NCBI RefSeq assembly: GCF_028816455.1
Contig: NZ_CP118246.1
Coordinates: 310,001-374,000 of the forward strand
Source of the DNA: Devosia algicola
Lineage (GTDB): Bacteria > Pseudomonadota > Alphaproteobacteria > Rhizobiales > Devosiaceae
DNA: 64,000 nucleotides
Reading direction: 5' to 3'
The notes beneath the pieces were generated by a model. It had not been told where the DNA came from. It was given only the letters and a program-made list of their open reading frames with translations, and did not search any database. The position numbers and the translations under genes were made by a program. Below are positions 42,458 through 53,445 of the stretch, piece after piece; within the stretch, counting starts at the first letter, position 1, and every line of letters begins with the position of its first letter.

Positions 42458-44481
42458 TTATTCGATCTTGCGCAACGCCTGGGTAATGGTCAGATCATTG
42501 TGTCCAAGCCGCTCCCGATAGACAAGGTAATTGCCCAGCACACGCTGCACATATTTGCGTGTTTCCTGAAACGGAATGAGTTCCACCCAGATGACCGGGT
42601 CAACATTGTCCAGCCGCGGATCGCCAAATGCACGTATCCATTTGTTGGCGTTGCCCGGCCCCGCATTATAGGCGGCTGCCGCCAATACCAGCGATCCATC
42701 ATAACGCGTCAGTTGGGCGCCGAGATAAGTCGAGCCCAGCAATGCGTTATATCGAGCGTCGCTGGTGAGTTTGGCCTGCGAATAATCGACACCCGCAGCT
42801 TTGGCCGTATCCTTGGCCGTGCCCGGCATGAGTTGCATCAATCCGCGCGCACCTGATCTTGAAACGGCATCGATCTGAAAGCGCGATTCCTGCCGGGTGA
42901 CGGCATAAACGGCCGCGCGATCTGCAAATACCTGTGCATCGGCGGGAATGCCGTCTTTGGGATAGCTGAACAGATCCAGCGGAATACCTCGTTGTTCGGC
43001 GGCATCGGCAATTGAAATCGCCAATTGGTGGGCCCCAATCTCCTGCGCCAATCGCGCCGCCAGCAATAGTTCGCCGCCATCGGTCAGATTGGTGCCGAAA
43101 TAGCGCAGCAATGGCTCCGCCAGATTGTCGTGCCCGTTGGCGGCAAACAGCTTTACTGCGCGCACCACTTCGCGGCTATTGAAGATGCTTTCACTCTGCC
43201 GCCAGGCGGGTAGGGGGCGTAGCGCAACACCATGCAGTCCAAGCTCGGCCCGCGCCAGCAGTCCATAGTATACCATGCCGTACTGGGCAGCTTTTTCGTA
43301 TGCGGCCTTGGCGCCAGCCGCATCGCCCAATTGTGCCTCGGCGCGGCCTAGCCAGTAGTTGGATTGGGTGATGGTGTCGGGCAGCGTCGACATGGTGCGC
43401 ATCTTGAGGAAATGCGCTTTGGCGCTATTGGCGTCATGCAAAAATGACAGCGCAATCCACCCGGCGTGAAAACTCGCATCCACCATGCGCCCTTCGGGCC
43501 CGTCGGCGTAGCCAGCAGCCGCTACATAGGCTGTGGTCGCCTTGCCCGCACTCAATGCCGCACGCAATAAGGTGCGCCGCTCATACCACCAGTCCTCAGC
43601 GTCCGGCAGTTCGCCAGTTGCCTTGGCCAACCAGTCCACCGCGCTGTCGAAAAGTCCAGCCTGTCGCGCGCGTTGTACTCGCGAAAAATATAGACTGGAT
43701 TGGTCTGAAGGCTGGGATCAACCTTGTCGAGCAGGGCCTTGGCGTTCGCGTCGTTTCGCGAGACGGCGGCGCGCGCCACAACCAGCGATTGTTGCGCGGC
43801 ACTCAAAAACGGCATCAGCCGTTCGCTGCCGCTGGCCCGGTCGTTCATCATCAAATGGACGGCGCGCGCCCAATGCGCATCCCGGTCCAAAAGACCGCCC
43901 AAGTCGCTCAAAACCTCGGACTCCTGCGCGCCCGTCAGATAATTGTCGACCCAAATGCTGCGGGTCAGCTTGGCGGCGCGCTCGGTTTGGCCAGCCTCCA
44001 GATAGGCCGACGCCAAGGCGATCTGCCCGTCGATCGTGTTGGGCACCACGCCGCCAAGATGCTTTATGACATTTTCCGCGGTCGGCGACTCGGTGGTCAG
44101 CGACTGTTCTATCCGCGTCTGGTAAAGGCCGGGCGAGGAAAAGTCGGGCGCATCCTTGGCAAAGCGCTCAATGCTGTCGGAATCGATTTTGCCAGCGTTA
44201 AAATAGATTGCGGCCCACTGAATGGCACGTCTCTCAGCGTTGTTGGCGAGGCCTTTGGCGCTCGCATAGGCCTCGGCCGCATTGCCATTGTCGAGCAACT
44301 CCAGCGCCGTGCTGAACCCGGCAGATGCCTGGGGTACCACCTTTGGAATACTCGCATTGGCGTTGATGCTGCCGGTAACTGTGGGGTCAACGGTCTCGTT
44401 GGATACTGCGACGGGCAGGGGCACCAGGCACGTGGCGCCGAGCAACAATACAAGCAATGGACCTGCAACACGGTATTTCAT
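42458..44481 (-). CDS. slt: Soluble lytic murein transglycosylase (frameshifted in this sequence)
   Basis: 674 residues after repair. Signal peptide (YRVAGPLLVLLLGATCLVPLPVA), a long superhelical domain, and a C-terminal SLT lysozyme-like domain. The catalytic Glu is in YAVTRQESRF, followed by SGARGLMQLMPGTAKD and AAAAYNAGPGNANKW. It cleaves peptidoglycan with 1,6-anhydro-MurNAc formation in the periplasm. The frame breaks near 43664-43673: on the + strand CGCGCGCGTTG stands for an expected CGCGCGCGGTTG (one G missing), giving FREYNRARQAGLFDSAVDW. This break is not at a GAGCT site. ATG 44481 is preferred over 44502. Confidence 0.87.
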
Positions 44482-44745
44482 TCGGTGTCGTTCCAGTTTC
44501 AAACTCGTGACCGACAGGTTGCCCCCAGCCTTGCGGTTAAATCCTGATTTACGCTATCTGAGTGAAGATATGGTTGCATCGGCACCACCCAGTGCGCGTC
44601 GCCTGCTCGATGTTGCTTGCCTTCCCTTGTGGTGCATCATAACAAAAAGTATGGTGCGCCACTTGGTTGCGCCGACCTGGCGCAGCCGCCAAATTGACAT
44701 TACCCCGCGGCACAAGTGTGGCGCACATCAAGGAAAAGCAGACAA

Positions 44746-45621
44746 ATGCTCCGAGGTTCTATTCCGGCACTCATGACCCCCTTCTCAAACGGGGCCGTTG
44801 ATGAGAAAGCCTTCTCGGCATTTGTCGACTGGCAGATACAACAGGGCTCGCATGGCCTGGTGCCGGTGGGCACGACGGGTGAAAGTCCTACCGTTACCCA
44901 TGAAGAACATCGCCGGATTGTTGAAATCTGCATCGAGGTGACCAACAAGCGCGTGCCTGTTGTCGCTGGTGCCGGTTCCAATTCGACCGCCGAAGCCACT
45001 TCTCTTGCCAAATTTGCCGAAGCCGCAGGCGCCGACGCGGTATTGTGCGTCGTGCCCTATTATAATCGTCCCAATCAAGAGGGATTGTTCCACCATTTTT
45101 CCGCGATTGCGGGCGCCATCGGCCTGCCCATCGTACTTTATAGCGTGCCCGGTCGCACCGTGGTGGATCTGACCGTCGATACGATTGCGCGCCTGCACGA
45201 GGCGCATTCCAACATCATTGGCGTCAAGGATGCCACCGCCGATCTTGGTCGTGCCAGCCTGACCCGTGCCCGCCTTGGCAATGATTTCATCATGCTCTCG
45301 GGTGAAGACATGACTGCCCTGGGTTTCAATGCGCACGGCGGCACCGGTTGCATATCGGTCACCGCCAATCTTGCGCCGAACCTGTGCTCCCAGATGCAGG
45401 AGGCAACACTGGCCGGCGATTTTCCTAGTGCCATTCAAATTCAGGACAAGTTGGTGCATCTGCACCGTGCGATATTTATTGAGCCAAATCCAACGGGCAT
45501 CAAATACGCCGCCGAGCGCCTTGGTCTGTGCAAGAATGAGTTGCGCCTGCCACTGGTGCCCATTGCCCGGTCGACCGAGCAAACAATCGACGCCGCGCTA
45601 GCGCACGCCGGACTGATCTGA
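44746..45621 (+). CDS. dapA: 4-hydroxy-tetrahydrodipicolinate synthase
   Basis: 291-residue TIM-barrel lyase condensing pyruvate with aspartate semialdehyde, first step of the diaminopimelate/lysine branch. Schiff-base Lys161 in [10 protein letters not shown], Tyr132 in [12 protein letters not shown], and the pyruvate-binding [16 protein letters not shown]. The allosteric-site region has [17 protein letters not shown] 44746 follows AAGGAAAAG; an upstream in-frame start at 44716 is not supported by homology. It supplies meso-DAP for the peptidoglycan that the adjacent transglycosylase and LdtP act on. Confidence 0.95.
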   Translation: MLRGSIPALMTPFSNGAVDEKAFSAFVDWQIQQGSHGLVPVGTTGESPTVTHEEHRRIVEICIEVTNKRVPVVAGAGSNSTAEATSLAKFAEAAGADAVLCVVPYYNRPNQEGLFHHFSAIAGAIGLPIVLYSVPGRTVVDLTVDTIARLHEAHSNIIGVKDATADLGRASLTRARLGNDFIMLSGEDMTALGFNAHGGTGCISVTANLAPNLCSQMQEATLAGDFPSAIQIQDKLVHLHRAIFIEPNPTGIKYAAERLGLCKNELRLPLVPIARSTEQTIDAALAHAGLI

Positions 45622-45628
45622 GCCTCGG

Positions 45629-46126
45629 ATGGCCCCCAAAAATGACAAATCAAAATCTGGCGTTATCAGTCACGGCCTCGTGGCTGAAAATCGACGCGCA
45701 CGCTATGATTATGAGATCATCGACACGCTCGAAGCTGGCTTGGTTCTGACCGGGAGTGAAGTCAAATCACTGCGGTTGGGTAAGGCACAAATCACCGAAT
45801 CCTACGCGTCGCCCGAAGGGGGCGAGCTTTGGTTGATCAATTGCCATATTCCAGAGTTCGTCCAGGCCAATCGCTTCAATCACGACGAAAAACGTCACCG
45901 CAAGTTACTGGTGTCACAAAAGGAACTGACGCGTCTGGACGCTGCTGTGTCGCGCGCCGGCAATACGATCGTGCCGCTAAAGCTCTATTTTAATGATCAG
46001 GGGCGCGCCAAACTCCTGATTGGCTTGGGCAAGGGCAAGAAAAACTACGACAAGCGCGAAACGGAACGCAAGCGCGACTGGAATCGCGACAAGGCGAGAA
46101 TCATGAAAGACGGCGGACGAGGCTGA
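45629..46126 (+). CDS. smpB: SsrA-binding protein
   Basis: 165 residues, normal length. Binds tmRNA and brings it to stalled ribosomes. Landmarks: [37 protein letters not shown], and the C-terminal basic tail [26 protein letters not shown]. Seven bases after dapA, an arrangement common in this order. Intact. Confidence 0.97.
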   Translation: MAPKNDKSKSGVISHGLVAENRRARYDYEIIDTLEAGLVLTGSEVKSLRLGKAQITESYASPEGGELWLINCHIPEFVQANRFNHDEKRHRKLLVSQKELTRLDAAVSRAGNTIVPLKLYFNDQGRAKLLIGLGKGKKNYDKRETERKRDWNRDKARIMKDGGRG

Positions 46127-46144
46127 CCCGACCTCAGCGCATTC

Positions 46145-46717
46145 TTAATCGTCCTCAGTGGCGGCAATATTGCGGTCCTGATAGGGAACCGCAGCCCGCC
46201 CCACGGTCTTGGCAAGGTCTGCGACATCGAGGAAGAAATCTGCCTGCCGGCGCAGATCATCCGAAATCATCGGCGTTGAGGTTGTCAGCGTTGACACCAC
46301 GGTGACCCGCTTGCCCTTGCGCTGTAGTGCCGCAACCAACGCGGTAAAGTCACCATCGCCAGAAAACAGCACCATATGATCGAAGTGGGGGGCCATCTCG
46401 AGGGCATCCACCGCCAGCTCAATGTCCATATTGCCCTTCACCTTGCGCCGCCCTGTCGCATCGGTGAATTCCTTGGCTGCCTTGGTCACAACTGTATAGC
46501 CATTATAGTCAAGCCAGTCGATCAGCGGTCGTATTGATGAGTATTCCTGATCTTCAATCAGTGCGGTGTAGTAGTAGGCCCGTAGCATATAGGCTTTGGA
46601 CTGAAACTCGGTCAGTAACCGACGATAATCGATGTCCGTGCCAATAGCTTTTGATGTGGCATATAGATTAGCTCCATCAATAAACAGAACAATCTTTTCA
46701 CGGGGGTCTATGGCCAT
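46145..46717 (-). CDS. NYN-domain (LabA/DUF88) protein
   Basis: 190 residues, PIN-like NYN fold with the acidic site of this family: VLFIDGANLYATSKA, then KGNMDIELAVDAL and MVLFSGDGDFTALVA. Predicted single-strand RNA endonuclease, not tested in most members. The C-terminus (PMISDDLRRQADFFLDVADL) is typical of the rhizobial version. It is divergent from rpoZ and convergent with smpB. Intact. Confidence 0.88.
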   Translation of the reverse strand: MAIDPREKIVLFIDGANLYATSKAIGTDIDYRRLLTEFQSKAYMLRAYYYTALIEDQEYSSIRPLIDWLDYNGYTVVTKAAKEFTDATGRRKVKGNMDIELAVDALEMAPHFDHMVLFSGDGDFTALVAALQRKGKRVTVVSTLTTSTPMISDDLRRQADFFLDVADLAKTVGRAAVPYQDRNIAATEDD

Positions 46718-46931
46718 CTAGCCTCCTGACTGTGTCATCTTAAAATTCCCGACGACCCAGCTTATGTCTCGGATAATAGGTTGGAATGGTTGCAATTTGC
46801 AACATCGCTTAAATTCGCTATTCGCACATTACCGTCATCTATAGCAAGTACGCCATGAGGCCAAGAAAACTTGTCATTGCTAGGGCGCTCGTGTATGGAG
46901 GGCGCTCTTTCCATAAATATTGGAGACGTCC

Positions 46932-47303
46932 GTGGCCCGCGTCACCGTTGAAGACTGCATTGAAAAGATCGAGAACCGCTTCGATTTAGTACTCATGGCC
47001 GCCCATCGCGCGCGCATGATCTCCTCTGGCGCACAGATTACCGTAAGCCGCGACAATGACAAGAACCCGGTCGTTGCCTTGCGTGAAATTGGTGATGGAG
47101 CCATTTCGCCTGAAGATTTGCACGAAGACCTTATCCATTCGCTGCAGAAATACGTTGAAGTTGACGAACCCGAAGAACATGCAGCACCGCGCCTGGGTGC
47201 CGGTTCTGACAATGATGATTCGATCACCTTCGACACCATTAGCGAAGACGAGCTGTTGCGCGGTATTGAAAGCCTCGCCCCACCCGAACGACGTGATGAC
47301 TAA
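46932..47303 (+). CDS. rpoZ: RNA polymerase omega subunit
   Basis: 123 residues starting at GTG 46932, seven bases after [24 protein letters not shown] and [11 protein letters not shown] are the omega signatures; the C-terminal half is acidic, as in alphaproteobacteria, ending [10 protein letters not shown]. It assists RNA polymerase assembly and is part of ppGpp binding site 1. The gene for ppGpp metabolism, rsh, follows downstream, separated by a hairpin repeat array. Confidence 0.95.
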   Translation: MARVTVEDCIEKIENRFDLVLMAAHRARMISSGAQITVSRDNDKNPVVALREIGDGAISPEDLHEDLIHSLQKYVEVDEPEEHAAPRLGAGSDNDDSITFDTISEDELLRGIESLAPPERRDD

Positions 47304-47315
47304 CCACCGTCCACC

Positions 47316-47588
47316 GCAGGTGGAAATCGCTCCAGTGGAGCGATTTAAGGTGGTTAGGCCCGTAGAGCTATGCTCGCAGGGCGAGTTCCAGACCGCAGGT
47401 GGGAAATCGCTCCAGTGGAGCGATTTAAGGTGGTTAGGCCCGCAGAGCTATGCTCGCAGGGCGAGTTCCAGACCGCAGGTGGGAAATCGCTCCAGTGGAG
47501 CGATTTAAGGTGGTTAGGCCCGCAGAGCCTATGCTCGCAGGGCGAGTTCCAGACCGCAGGTGGGAAATCGCTCCAGTGGAGCGATTTA
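47316..47588 (+). repeat. 80-bp tandem repeat array with a perfect hairpin in each copy
   Basis: Three full copies (starting 47316, 47395, 47475) and a partial fourth (47556-47588) fill the space between rpoZ and rsh. Each copy has an inverted repeat with arms AAATCGCTCC and GGAGCGATTT around a three-base AGT loop (47324-47346, 47404-47426, 47484-47506, 47565-47587). Copies 1 and 2 read GAGCTATG; copy 3 reads GAGCCTATG at 47525, an extra C. Copy 1 lacks one G elsewhere. No spacers, so this is not CRISPR. Possibly a REP-like mRNA-stability element for rpoZ. Confidence 0.92.
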
Positions 47589-47631
47589 TGGCCATTTTGG
47601 TTGGCGACGCATCGGTCGGTCAAGATAAATG

Positions 47632-47667
47632 AAAAAGGGCATCAGACTCTGGTCTGGTGCCCTTTTC
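47632..47667 (+). terminator. Rho-independent terminator before rsh
   Basis: Inverted repeat around a TCT centre: AAAAAGGGCATCAGAC pairs with GTCTGGTGCCCTTTT (one mismatch) and ends in TTTTCG. It closes the rpoZ-repeat unit, so rsh probably has its own promoter in the next 50 bases. Confidence 0.75.
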
Positions 47668-47716
47668 GTTTGCGCGATCAACGGTTAAGTTGGGATGTTA
47701 GCAAGAGCGCCCACCC

Positions 47717-49987
47717 ATGATGCGTCAATACGAACTTGTCGAACGAGTTCAGGCTTATAACCCGAACGTCGACGAGCAGCTTTTGAATAAAGCCTATGTC
47801 TATGCCATGCAAAAGCACGGCTCGCAGAAGCGCGCCTCGGGCGATCCGTACTTCAACCATCCCCTTGAAGTGGCGGCAATCCTGACCGATCTCAAGCTTG
47901 ACGATGCGTCCATTGCTGTCGCCCTGCTACACGATACCATTGAGGATACCGACGCTACCCGCACCGAGATCGACACAATGTTCGGCGCCGAAATCGGCGC
48001 CATTGTCGACGGGCTGACCAAGATTGACCGACTCAATCTGGTGTCGCGCGAGGAGGCTCAGGCCGAAAATCTGCGCAAACTGTTGCTGGCGATTTCCAAG
48101 GACGTCCGTGTACTGCTGGTCAAGGCTCGCGGACCGCCTGCACAATATGCGCACGCTTCATTTCATGCCGGTCGAAAAACGCGACCGCATTGCTCAGGAA
48201 ACCATGGATATCTATGCCCCGCTCGCCGGGCGCATGGGTATGCAGGACATGCGCAATGAGCCTGGAGGACATCGCTTTTCGCATCCTCCAACCCGACCAT
48301 TATAACGCCATCACGGCGCGCCTGTCCGAAATGCAGTCGGAATATAGCGAGACGATTGCCTCGATCAATGAGGAGTTGATGGAACGCCTGGACGCCGAAG
48401 GCATCGTCGGACGGGTCAAGGCGCGCGTCAAATCACCGTTCTCGATTTTTACCAAGATCGACCGCAAATCCATCGCCCTGGAACAGCTCTCCGACATGAT
48501 CGGTTTCCGCGTCATCGTCGGCACGGTAGAGGATTGCTACCGTACCGTTGGCGTCATCCACACCAAATGGAAGGTCGTGCCGGGTCGCTTCAAGGACTAT
48601 ATCTCTGTTCCCAAGCATAATGACTATCGCTCCATTCATACCACCATCGTCGGCCCCGGTCGCCAGCGCGCCGAGCCTGCAAATCCGTACCGAGGAAATG
48701 GACCGCATCGCCGAATTCGGTATCGCCGCGCACGCGCTATACAAGGATGGTGCATCCGCTGACATGAGCCGTCTGGAGCAGGAGAGTCACGCCTATGGCT
48801 CGCTGCGTACGACCATCGGGCACTTGACCGCCGGCGCTTCGAGCGAGGATTTCCTCGAATATACAAAGCTTGAGCTGTTCCAGGATCAGGTTTTCTGCTT
48901 TACCCCTCGCGGTCGCCTTATTGCCCTGCCACGCGGCGCCACCCCGATCGACTTTGCATACGCCCTGCACACTGACATTGGTGATACCTGCGTTGGCGCC
49001 AAGATCAATGGCTCGATCCTGCCGCTGGTGACGCAGTTGCGCTCCGGCGATGAAGTGGAAATCATCCGCGACCAAAACCATTTGCCGCCATCCAACTGGA
49101 TTGGCATTGCCGCAACCGGCAAGGCTCGCGCCGCCATTCGTCGCGCTGTTCGCAATGCCGCCGCCCAACGCGCCAATGCTTTGGGCGAACATGTTCTCGG
49201 CATGATGCTGGAACGCGAAGGCGTTTTGCTCGACGACGAGGAAGGCAAAAATTTGGCCGAAGCGCTTGGCTTTCCAACTAAGCGCGATCTGTTGATTGCG
49301 GTGGGCGAGGGCAAGATCGGTGCCGAACCACTCGCCGAGGAACTGGCGGCGGTCAAGGGCTTGCGTAAACGTCGCCGCAAGATGGATTTGCCCGTCGCCA
49401 ACACCGCTGACGGCTGGTTCGCGCTGCGCGCCACTGATCAGTTCAAGTTCCGCGTGCCCGGCGGCCAACGCTCCGGTCCACGCGCCAAGGCCGCACTGGC
49501 GCAACTGGATTTTCACCAGCAGATCGAAATTTCCAGCGAGGGGGTCGTGCCCGGCGATCGGCTCGTCGGCATTATGCAGCCCGACATGCCGCTGCGCATC
49601 TTCCCCATCCATTCGGACGCGCTTGTCGCCATGCATGATAGCGACGTCGCATGGGTTGATGTGCGCTGGGACATTGGCGACAGTGATCATCTCTATCCGG
49701 TCGTCGTCACCATGGAGTCGGTCAACCGACCCGGTTCTCTGGCGCAGATTTCTTCGGCAATTGCGGCCTGTGACGCTAATATCAACAATCTGGTCATGCG
49801 CATGATCTCCCCGGATTTCCACCACATGATCTTTGAGATCGAGGTGCGCGATTTGGCCCAGTTGACGGATGTGTTGGCAACGCTCAAACGAAGCCCCGGC
49901 ATCTCTGCGGCACAGCGTGCCAGCGTCAGCGAAGCCAGCATGATTTCGACCCTTGAGTGGGACGGCGCCAGCGAGATGGAGAAATAG
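47717..49987 (+). CDS. rsh: Bifunctional (p)ppGpp synthetase/hydrolase (three frameshifts in this sequence)
   Basis: Single RelA/SpoT homologue type; 755 residues after repair. The hydrolase HD domain has [17 protein letters not shown] and His72-Asp73 in [11 protein letters not shown]. The synthetase has [23 protein letters not shown] follows ([20 protein letters not shown]) and then ACT ([19 protein letters not shown]). The frame breaks three times: 48124-48125 (AAGGCTCG for AAGCTCG), 48261-48262 and 48676-48677 (both GAGCCTG for GAGCTG). Each removal restores conserved sequence, for example [13 protein letters not shown] and [12 protein letters not shown]. Alphaproteobacteria usually have one Rsh and need its hydrolase, so natural triple inactivation is unlikely. 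Confidence 0.93.
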
Positions 49988-49989
49988 GC

Positions 49990-50586
49990 ATGACCAAGGA
50001 CGAAGTTTTGGCGGTGTTCCGCTCCTGTGACGCCATTCTCGAGGGTCACTTCATTCTGTCCTCCGGCCTGCGTTCGGCCACGTTTCTCCAAAAGACTCTG
50101 GTCTTCCGCCAACCGGACAAAACTGAAATTCTGTGCAAGGCACTGGCCGAAAAAATCCGCGCCGCTGGCTACAATGATATTACCCAGGTGGTGTCCCCTG
50201 CCGTCGGTGGCATCATTCCGGGCTATGAAACGGCCCGCCATCTTGGCCTGCCTGCCATTTATACCGAGCGGGTTGACGGTAAATTCGAGCTGCGGCGCAA
50301 TTTTTCGGTGGCACCCGGCGAAAAGGTCATAGTGGTTGAAGACATTGTCTCCACCGGCCTTTCAATCTGCGAATGTATCGACACCATCAAGGCACTGGGT
50401 GCCGACGTGGTTGCCGCCGCCTGTATCATTGATCGCTCGCAGGGCAAGGCCGACATCGGCGTGCCGCTCGTGTCGCTTATTGAATATGAGGTTAAGGCCT
50501 ACTCACCGGACGATCTCCCGCCTGAACTGGCCGCGATCCCGCCCGTCAAACCCGGCAGCCGTGGTATTCAGGGGGTAGGGGCGTGA
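49990..50586 (+). CDS. pyrE: Orotate phosphoribosyltransferase
   Basis: 198 residues. Joins orotate to PRPP to give OMP in UMP synthesis. PRPP loop [16 protein letters not shown]; orotate-site segment [36 protein letters not shown] 49990 lies two bases after the rsh stop, so it is in the same operon. It overlaps acpS at the stop (GTGA). Confidence 0.93.
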   Translation: MTKDEVLAVFRSCDAILEGHFILSSGLRSATFLQKTLVFRQPDKTEILCKALAEKIRAAGYNDITQVVSPAVGGIIPGYETARHLGLPAIYTERVDGKFELRRNFSVAPGEKVIVVEDIVSTGLSICECIDTIKALGADVVAAACIIDRSQGKADIGVPLVSLIEYEVKAYSPDDLPPELAAIPPVKPGSRGIQGVGA

Positions 50587-51002
50587 TCATCGGGCTGGGC
50601 TCCGATCTCTGCCAGATCAAACGCGTCGAACAAACCCTTGCCCGCTTTGGTGACCGCTTTACCAGCCGATGCTTTACCGAGATTGAGCGTCGCAAGTCCG
50701 ACCGACGTGCCCAGCGCGCCGCCTCATATGCCAAGCGGTTCGCCGCCAAGGAAGCCTGTTCCAAGGCGTTGGGAACCGGTCTAAATTTTGGCGTTTACTG
50801 GCGTGATATGGGCGTGGTCAACCTGCCTACCGGCAAACCAACCATGGCCCTGACCAACGGCGCGGCCAGCGCACTGGCCCGCCTTGTGCCACCCGGGCAT
50901 GTGCCCCACATACATTTGACGATTACCGACGATGCCGGGCTTGCGCAGGCCTTTGTCATCATCGAGGCGCTTCCAGTTGACCCAAGCGGCGCAAAGTTCT
51001 AA
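50583..51002 (+). CDS. acpS: Holo-[acyl-carrier-protein] synthase
   Basis: 139 residues. Transfers phosphopantetheine from CoA to ACP. Signatures [18 protein letters not shown] (Mg-binding Asp) and [17 protein letters not shown] (Glu-Lys). GTG 50583 overlaps the pyrE TGA. In relatives pdxJ sometimes sits between pyrE and acpS; it does not here. Intact. Confidence 0.93.
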   Translation: MIIGLGSDLCQIKRVEQTLARFGDRFTSRCFTEIERRKSDRRAQRAASYAKRFAAKEACSKALGTGLNFGVYWRDMGVVNLPTGKPTMALTNGAASALARLVPPGHVPHIHLTITDDAGLAQAFVIIEALPVDPSGAKF

Positions 51003-51030
51003 CCACAACGCCTGTAATTCGGGGATATCC

Positions 51031-51826
51031 ATGAGCCAATCGACCCACAAAGCTGCTCCCAAGTCCGCCGCAGGCGAAGCATGGGAGACCATCGTCGTTG
51101 TGGTTGAAGCGCTGCTGATCGCAATCGTCCTGCGCTCGTTTCTCTACCAGCCTTTTTCCATTCCGACCGCGTCGATGCAGCAAACACTGATGATTGGCGA
51201 CTATTTCGTCGCCAACAAGTTTGTCTGGGGATATGGCAAACATTCGTTTTCGCTGGGACGTTACGGCAATTTTACCCTGCTTGATTTTGAACTGCCAATC
51301 TCAGGCAGAATCCTGGGCCGCTCGCCCAATCGCGGCGATGTCGCCGTTTTCCGTCCCGTCCCGCAGACGGTTGAATATATTAAGCGCGTCGTGGGCCTGC
51401 CCGGTGACCGGATCCAGATGAAGCAGGGGCGGCTTTACATTAATGACGTCATGGTCGAACGCGAAAAAATCGGCACGGCTGAGGATACCGATAGCAGCGG
51501 TGATACGCGCGAAGTAACGGTTTACCGCGAAACCTTCCCCGAGGGCACTAGCCATACAATCCAGGAAATTTCGGACAATGGTCCGCTCGACAATACCCAG
51601 GAATATGTTGTTCCCGCTGGCCACTTCTTCATGATGGGCGACAATCGGGATCGTTCCGCCGATAGCCGGGTTCTCTCGGCCGTGGGTTTTGTTCCCGAAA
51701 CCAATCTGGTCGCCAAGGCCGAAGGCTCGGTTCTTCTCGATCAAGGACAATATCCCACCCTGGCAGATCTGGCAGTGGCCCGCCAATGTGCGCTGGAACA
51801 GAATGTTCCAATCCGTCTATCAATGA
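51031..51826 (+). CDS. lepB: Signal peptidase I (frameshifted in this sequence)
   Basis: 264 residues after repair. One membrane helix (ETIVVVVEALLIAIVLRSFL), catalytic Ser48 in PTASMQQTL, Lys118 in EYIKRVVGLPGD, and GDNRDRSADSR. An extra G at 51724-51725 (GAAGGCTCG for GAAGCTCG) shifts the last ~35 codons so that the frame runs straight into rnc. Removing it gives LVAKAEARFFSIKDNIPPWQ and a stop TGA at 51824 that overlaps the rnc ATG. The apparent lepB-rnc fusion is therefore not real. ATG 51031 after GGGG. Confidence 0.92.
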
Positions 51827-52530
51827 GGTCACGCGCGCGCTCCCGATCGGGCCTTGAACAACGATTGGGCTATCAATTCGCCGATCCCGATCTATTGGAT
51901 CGGGCATTGACCCATTCCAGTGCCATTTCGCCCAGCAAACGGATCGAACATTCCTATCAGCGGCTCGAATTCCTTGGGGACCGAGTTTTGGGTCTCGTTG
52001 TTGCCGACATGCTGTTTCGCAAACTGCCAAAGGCCAACGAGGGCGAACTTTCGCGCACACTCAATACCTTGGTGCGCAAGGAAACCTGCGCCATTATTGC
52101 ACGAACGCTTGATCTCGGCCGCGAGATCAATCTGGGCGACAGCGAAGCGCGCACCGGCGGTGCCGAAAAGGACGCCATTCTCGGCGATGTGACCGAAGCC
52201 GTGATTGGTGCCATTTTTTGCGACGGCGGTTTGGGCAAGGCATATGAGTTCGTTGAGCGCATGTTCGGTGATCATTTTACCGTAGGGCAGGCGGACCGGG
52301 CCGATGCCAAAACCACGCTTCAGGAATGGGCGCAGGCTCGTGGATTGGAGCCACCCACCTACACACAGATCGAGCGCACTGGTCCCGATCACGCCCCCGA
52401 ATTTACCATCGCCGTCGTCGTCGGCACCCATGAACCAATAAGCGCCATCGGCCCCTCCAAGAAAATCGCCGAACATAAGGCCGCAGAAATATTCCTGGTA
52501 CGCCAGAAAGTCTGGAAAGAACCGGCATGA
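51823..52530 (+). CDS. rnc: Ribonuclease III
   Basis: 235 residues. Cleaves double-stranded RNA, including rRNA precursors. Family signature in YQRLEFLGDRVLGLVVADM (Glu and Asp of the active site) and second acidic patch DVTEAVIGAIFCDGG. C-terminal dsRBD from TTLQEWAQARGLEPP to AEHKAAEIFL. ATG 51823 overlaps the repaired lepB stop (ATGA), and its own stop overlaps era (ATGA). The operon lepB-rnc-era-recO is conserved. Confidence 0.95.
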   Translation: MRSRARSRSGLEQRLGYQFADPDLLDRALTHSSAISPSKRIEHSYQRLEFLGDRVLGLVVADMLFRKLPKANEGELSRTLNTLVRKETCAIIARTLDLGREINLGDSEARTGGAEKDAILGDVTEAVIGAIFCDGGLGKAYEFVERMFGDHFTVGQADRADAKTTLQEWAQARGLEPPTYTQIERTGPDHAPEFTIAVVVGTHEPISAIGPSKKIAEHKAAEIFLVRQKVWKEPA

Positions 52531-53445
52531 CACCTGAACCTGATCAAACCAGTTGCGGATTCATAGCGCTGGTCGGTGCGCCCAACGCCGGTAAATCCAC
52601 CCTGCTCAATGCGCTGGTCGGCACCAAGGTTTCAATCGTCACCCACAAGGCGCAAACCACCCGCTCGCAGGTGCGGGGCGTCGTTACAGTCGACAATGCC
52701 CAATTGGTGTTCATTGACACCCCAGGCATTTTTGCGCCCAAACGACGCCTTGATCGCGCCATGGTCGATAGTGCCTGGGGTGGAGCCGGCGATGCTGACC
52801 TCGTTGGATTTATCGTTGACGCTGAAAGGGGTTTAACGCCCGACCTTGAATCACTTCTTGAGGGCTTGGCGAATGTGCGTCATCCCAAAATCCTTATTCT
52901 CAACAAGGTTGATGCCGTCAAACGCGAGCACCTGCTCAAAATTTCCGAGGCCATCAACGAGAAGTTGCGATTTGAGGCCACCTTCATGATTTCGGCGCTG
53001 CGGGGAGATGGCGTCGCCGACCTGATGGATTGGTGCGTCAAGCACATTCCTCCCGGTCCCTGGCATTTTCCGGAAGACCATCTGACCGATCTGACCATGG
53101 CGATAACCTCGGCCGAAGTGACACGCGAAAAACTGTTCCTGCGCATCCACGACGAAATTCCCTACAACGCCACGGTTGAAACCGAGAGTTTCAAGATCCA
53201 GAAGGATGGCTCCTACCGGATCGATCAGGTGGTGTATGTTACCCGCAATACCCACAAAAAAATCGTGCTGGGTGCAGGCGGGCAGACAATCAAGGCCATT
53301 GGTGCGGAATCGCGCAAGGAGCCTGATGGAGATTTTCGAGGTGCCGGTTCACCTGTTCTTGTTCGTCAAGGTACGCGAAAAATGGGCCGATGATCCAGAG
53401 CGATACCGCGAGATGGGCCTGGACTACCCGCATGGAAAAAGCTGA
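52527..53445 (+). CDS. era: GTPase Era (frameshifted in this sequence)
   Basis: 305 residues after repair. GTPase for 30S maturation. G1 VGAPNAGKSTLLNAL, switch-I T's in KAQTTRSQVRG, G3 FIDTPGIFAP, G4 LNKVDAV. The KH domain has VLGAGGQTIKAIGAE, with Ala where Lys is usual in GxxG. The frame breaks at 53322-53323 (GAGCCTGATG for GAGCTGATG); the repaired C-terminus ELMEIFEVPVHLFLFVKVRE and ending DYPHGKS is normal. Its stop overlaps the next gene's start by 14 bases. Confidence 0.95.

Noticed and set aside
47316..47588. Short direct repeats resembling a CRISPR array
   Set aside because: The 80-bp units are tandem with no variable spacers and no cas genes nearby.
47717..49987. Natural inactivation or programmed frameshifting of rsh (and era, lepB, rsmB)
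   Set aside because: The breaks share one motif across 18 unrelated sites including essential genes and also occur in non-coding repeats; no slippery-site or stem context is common to them.
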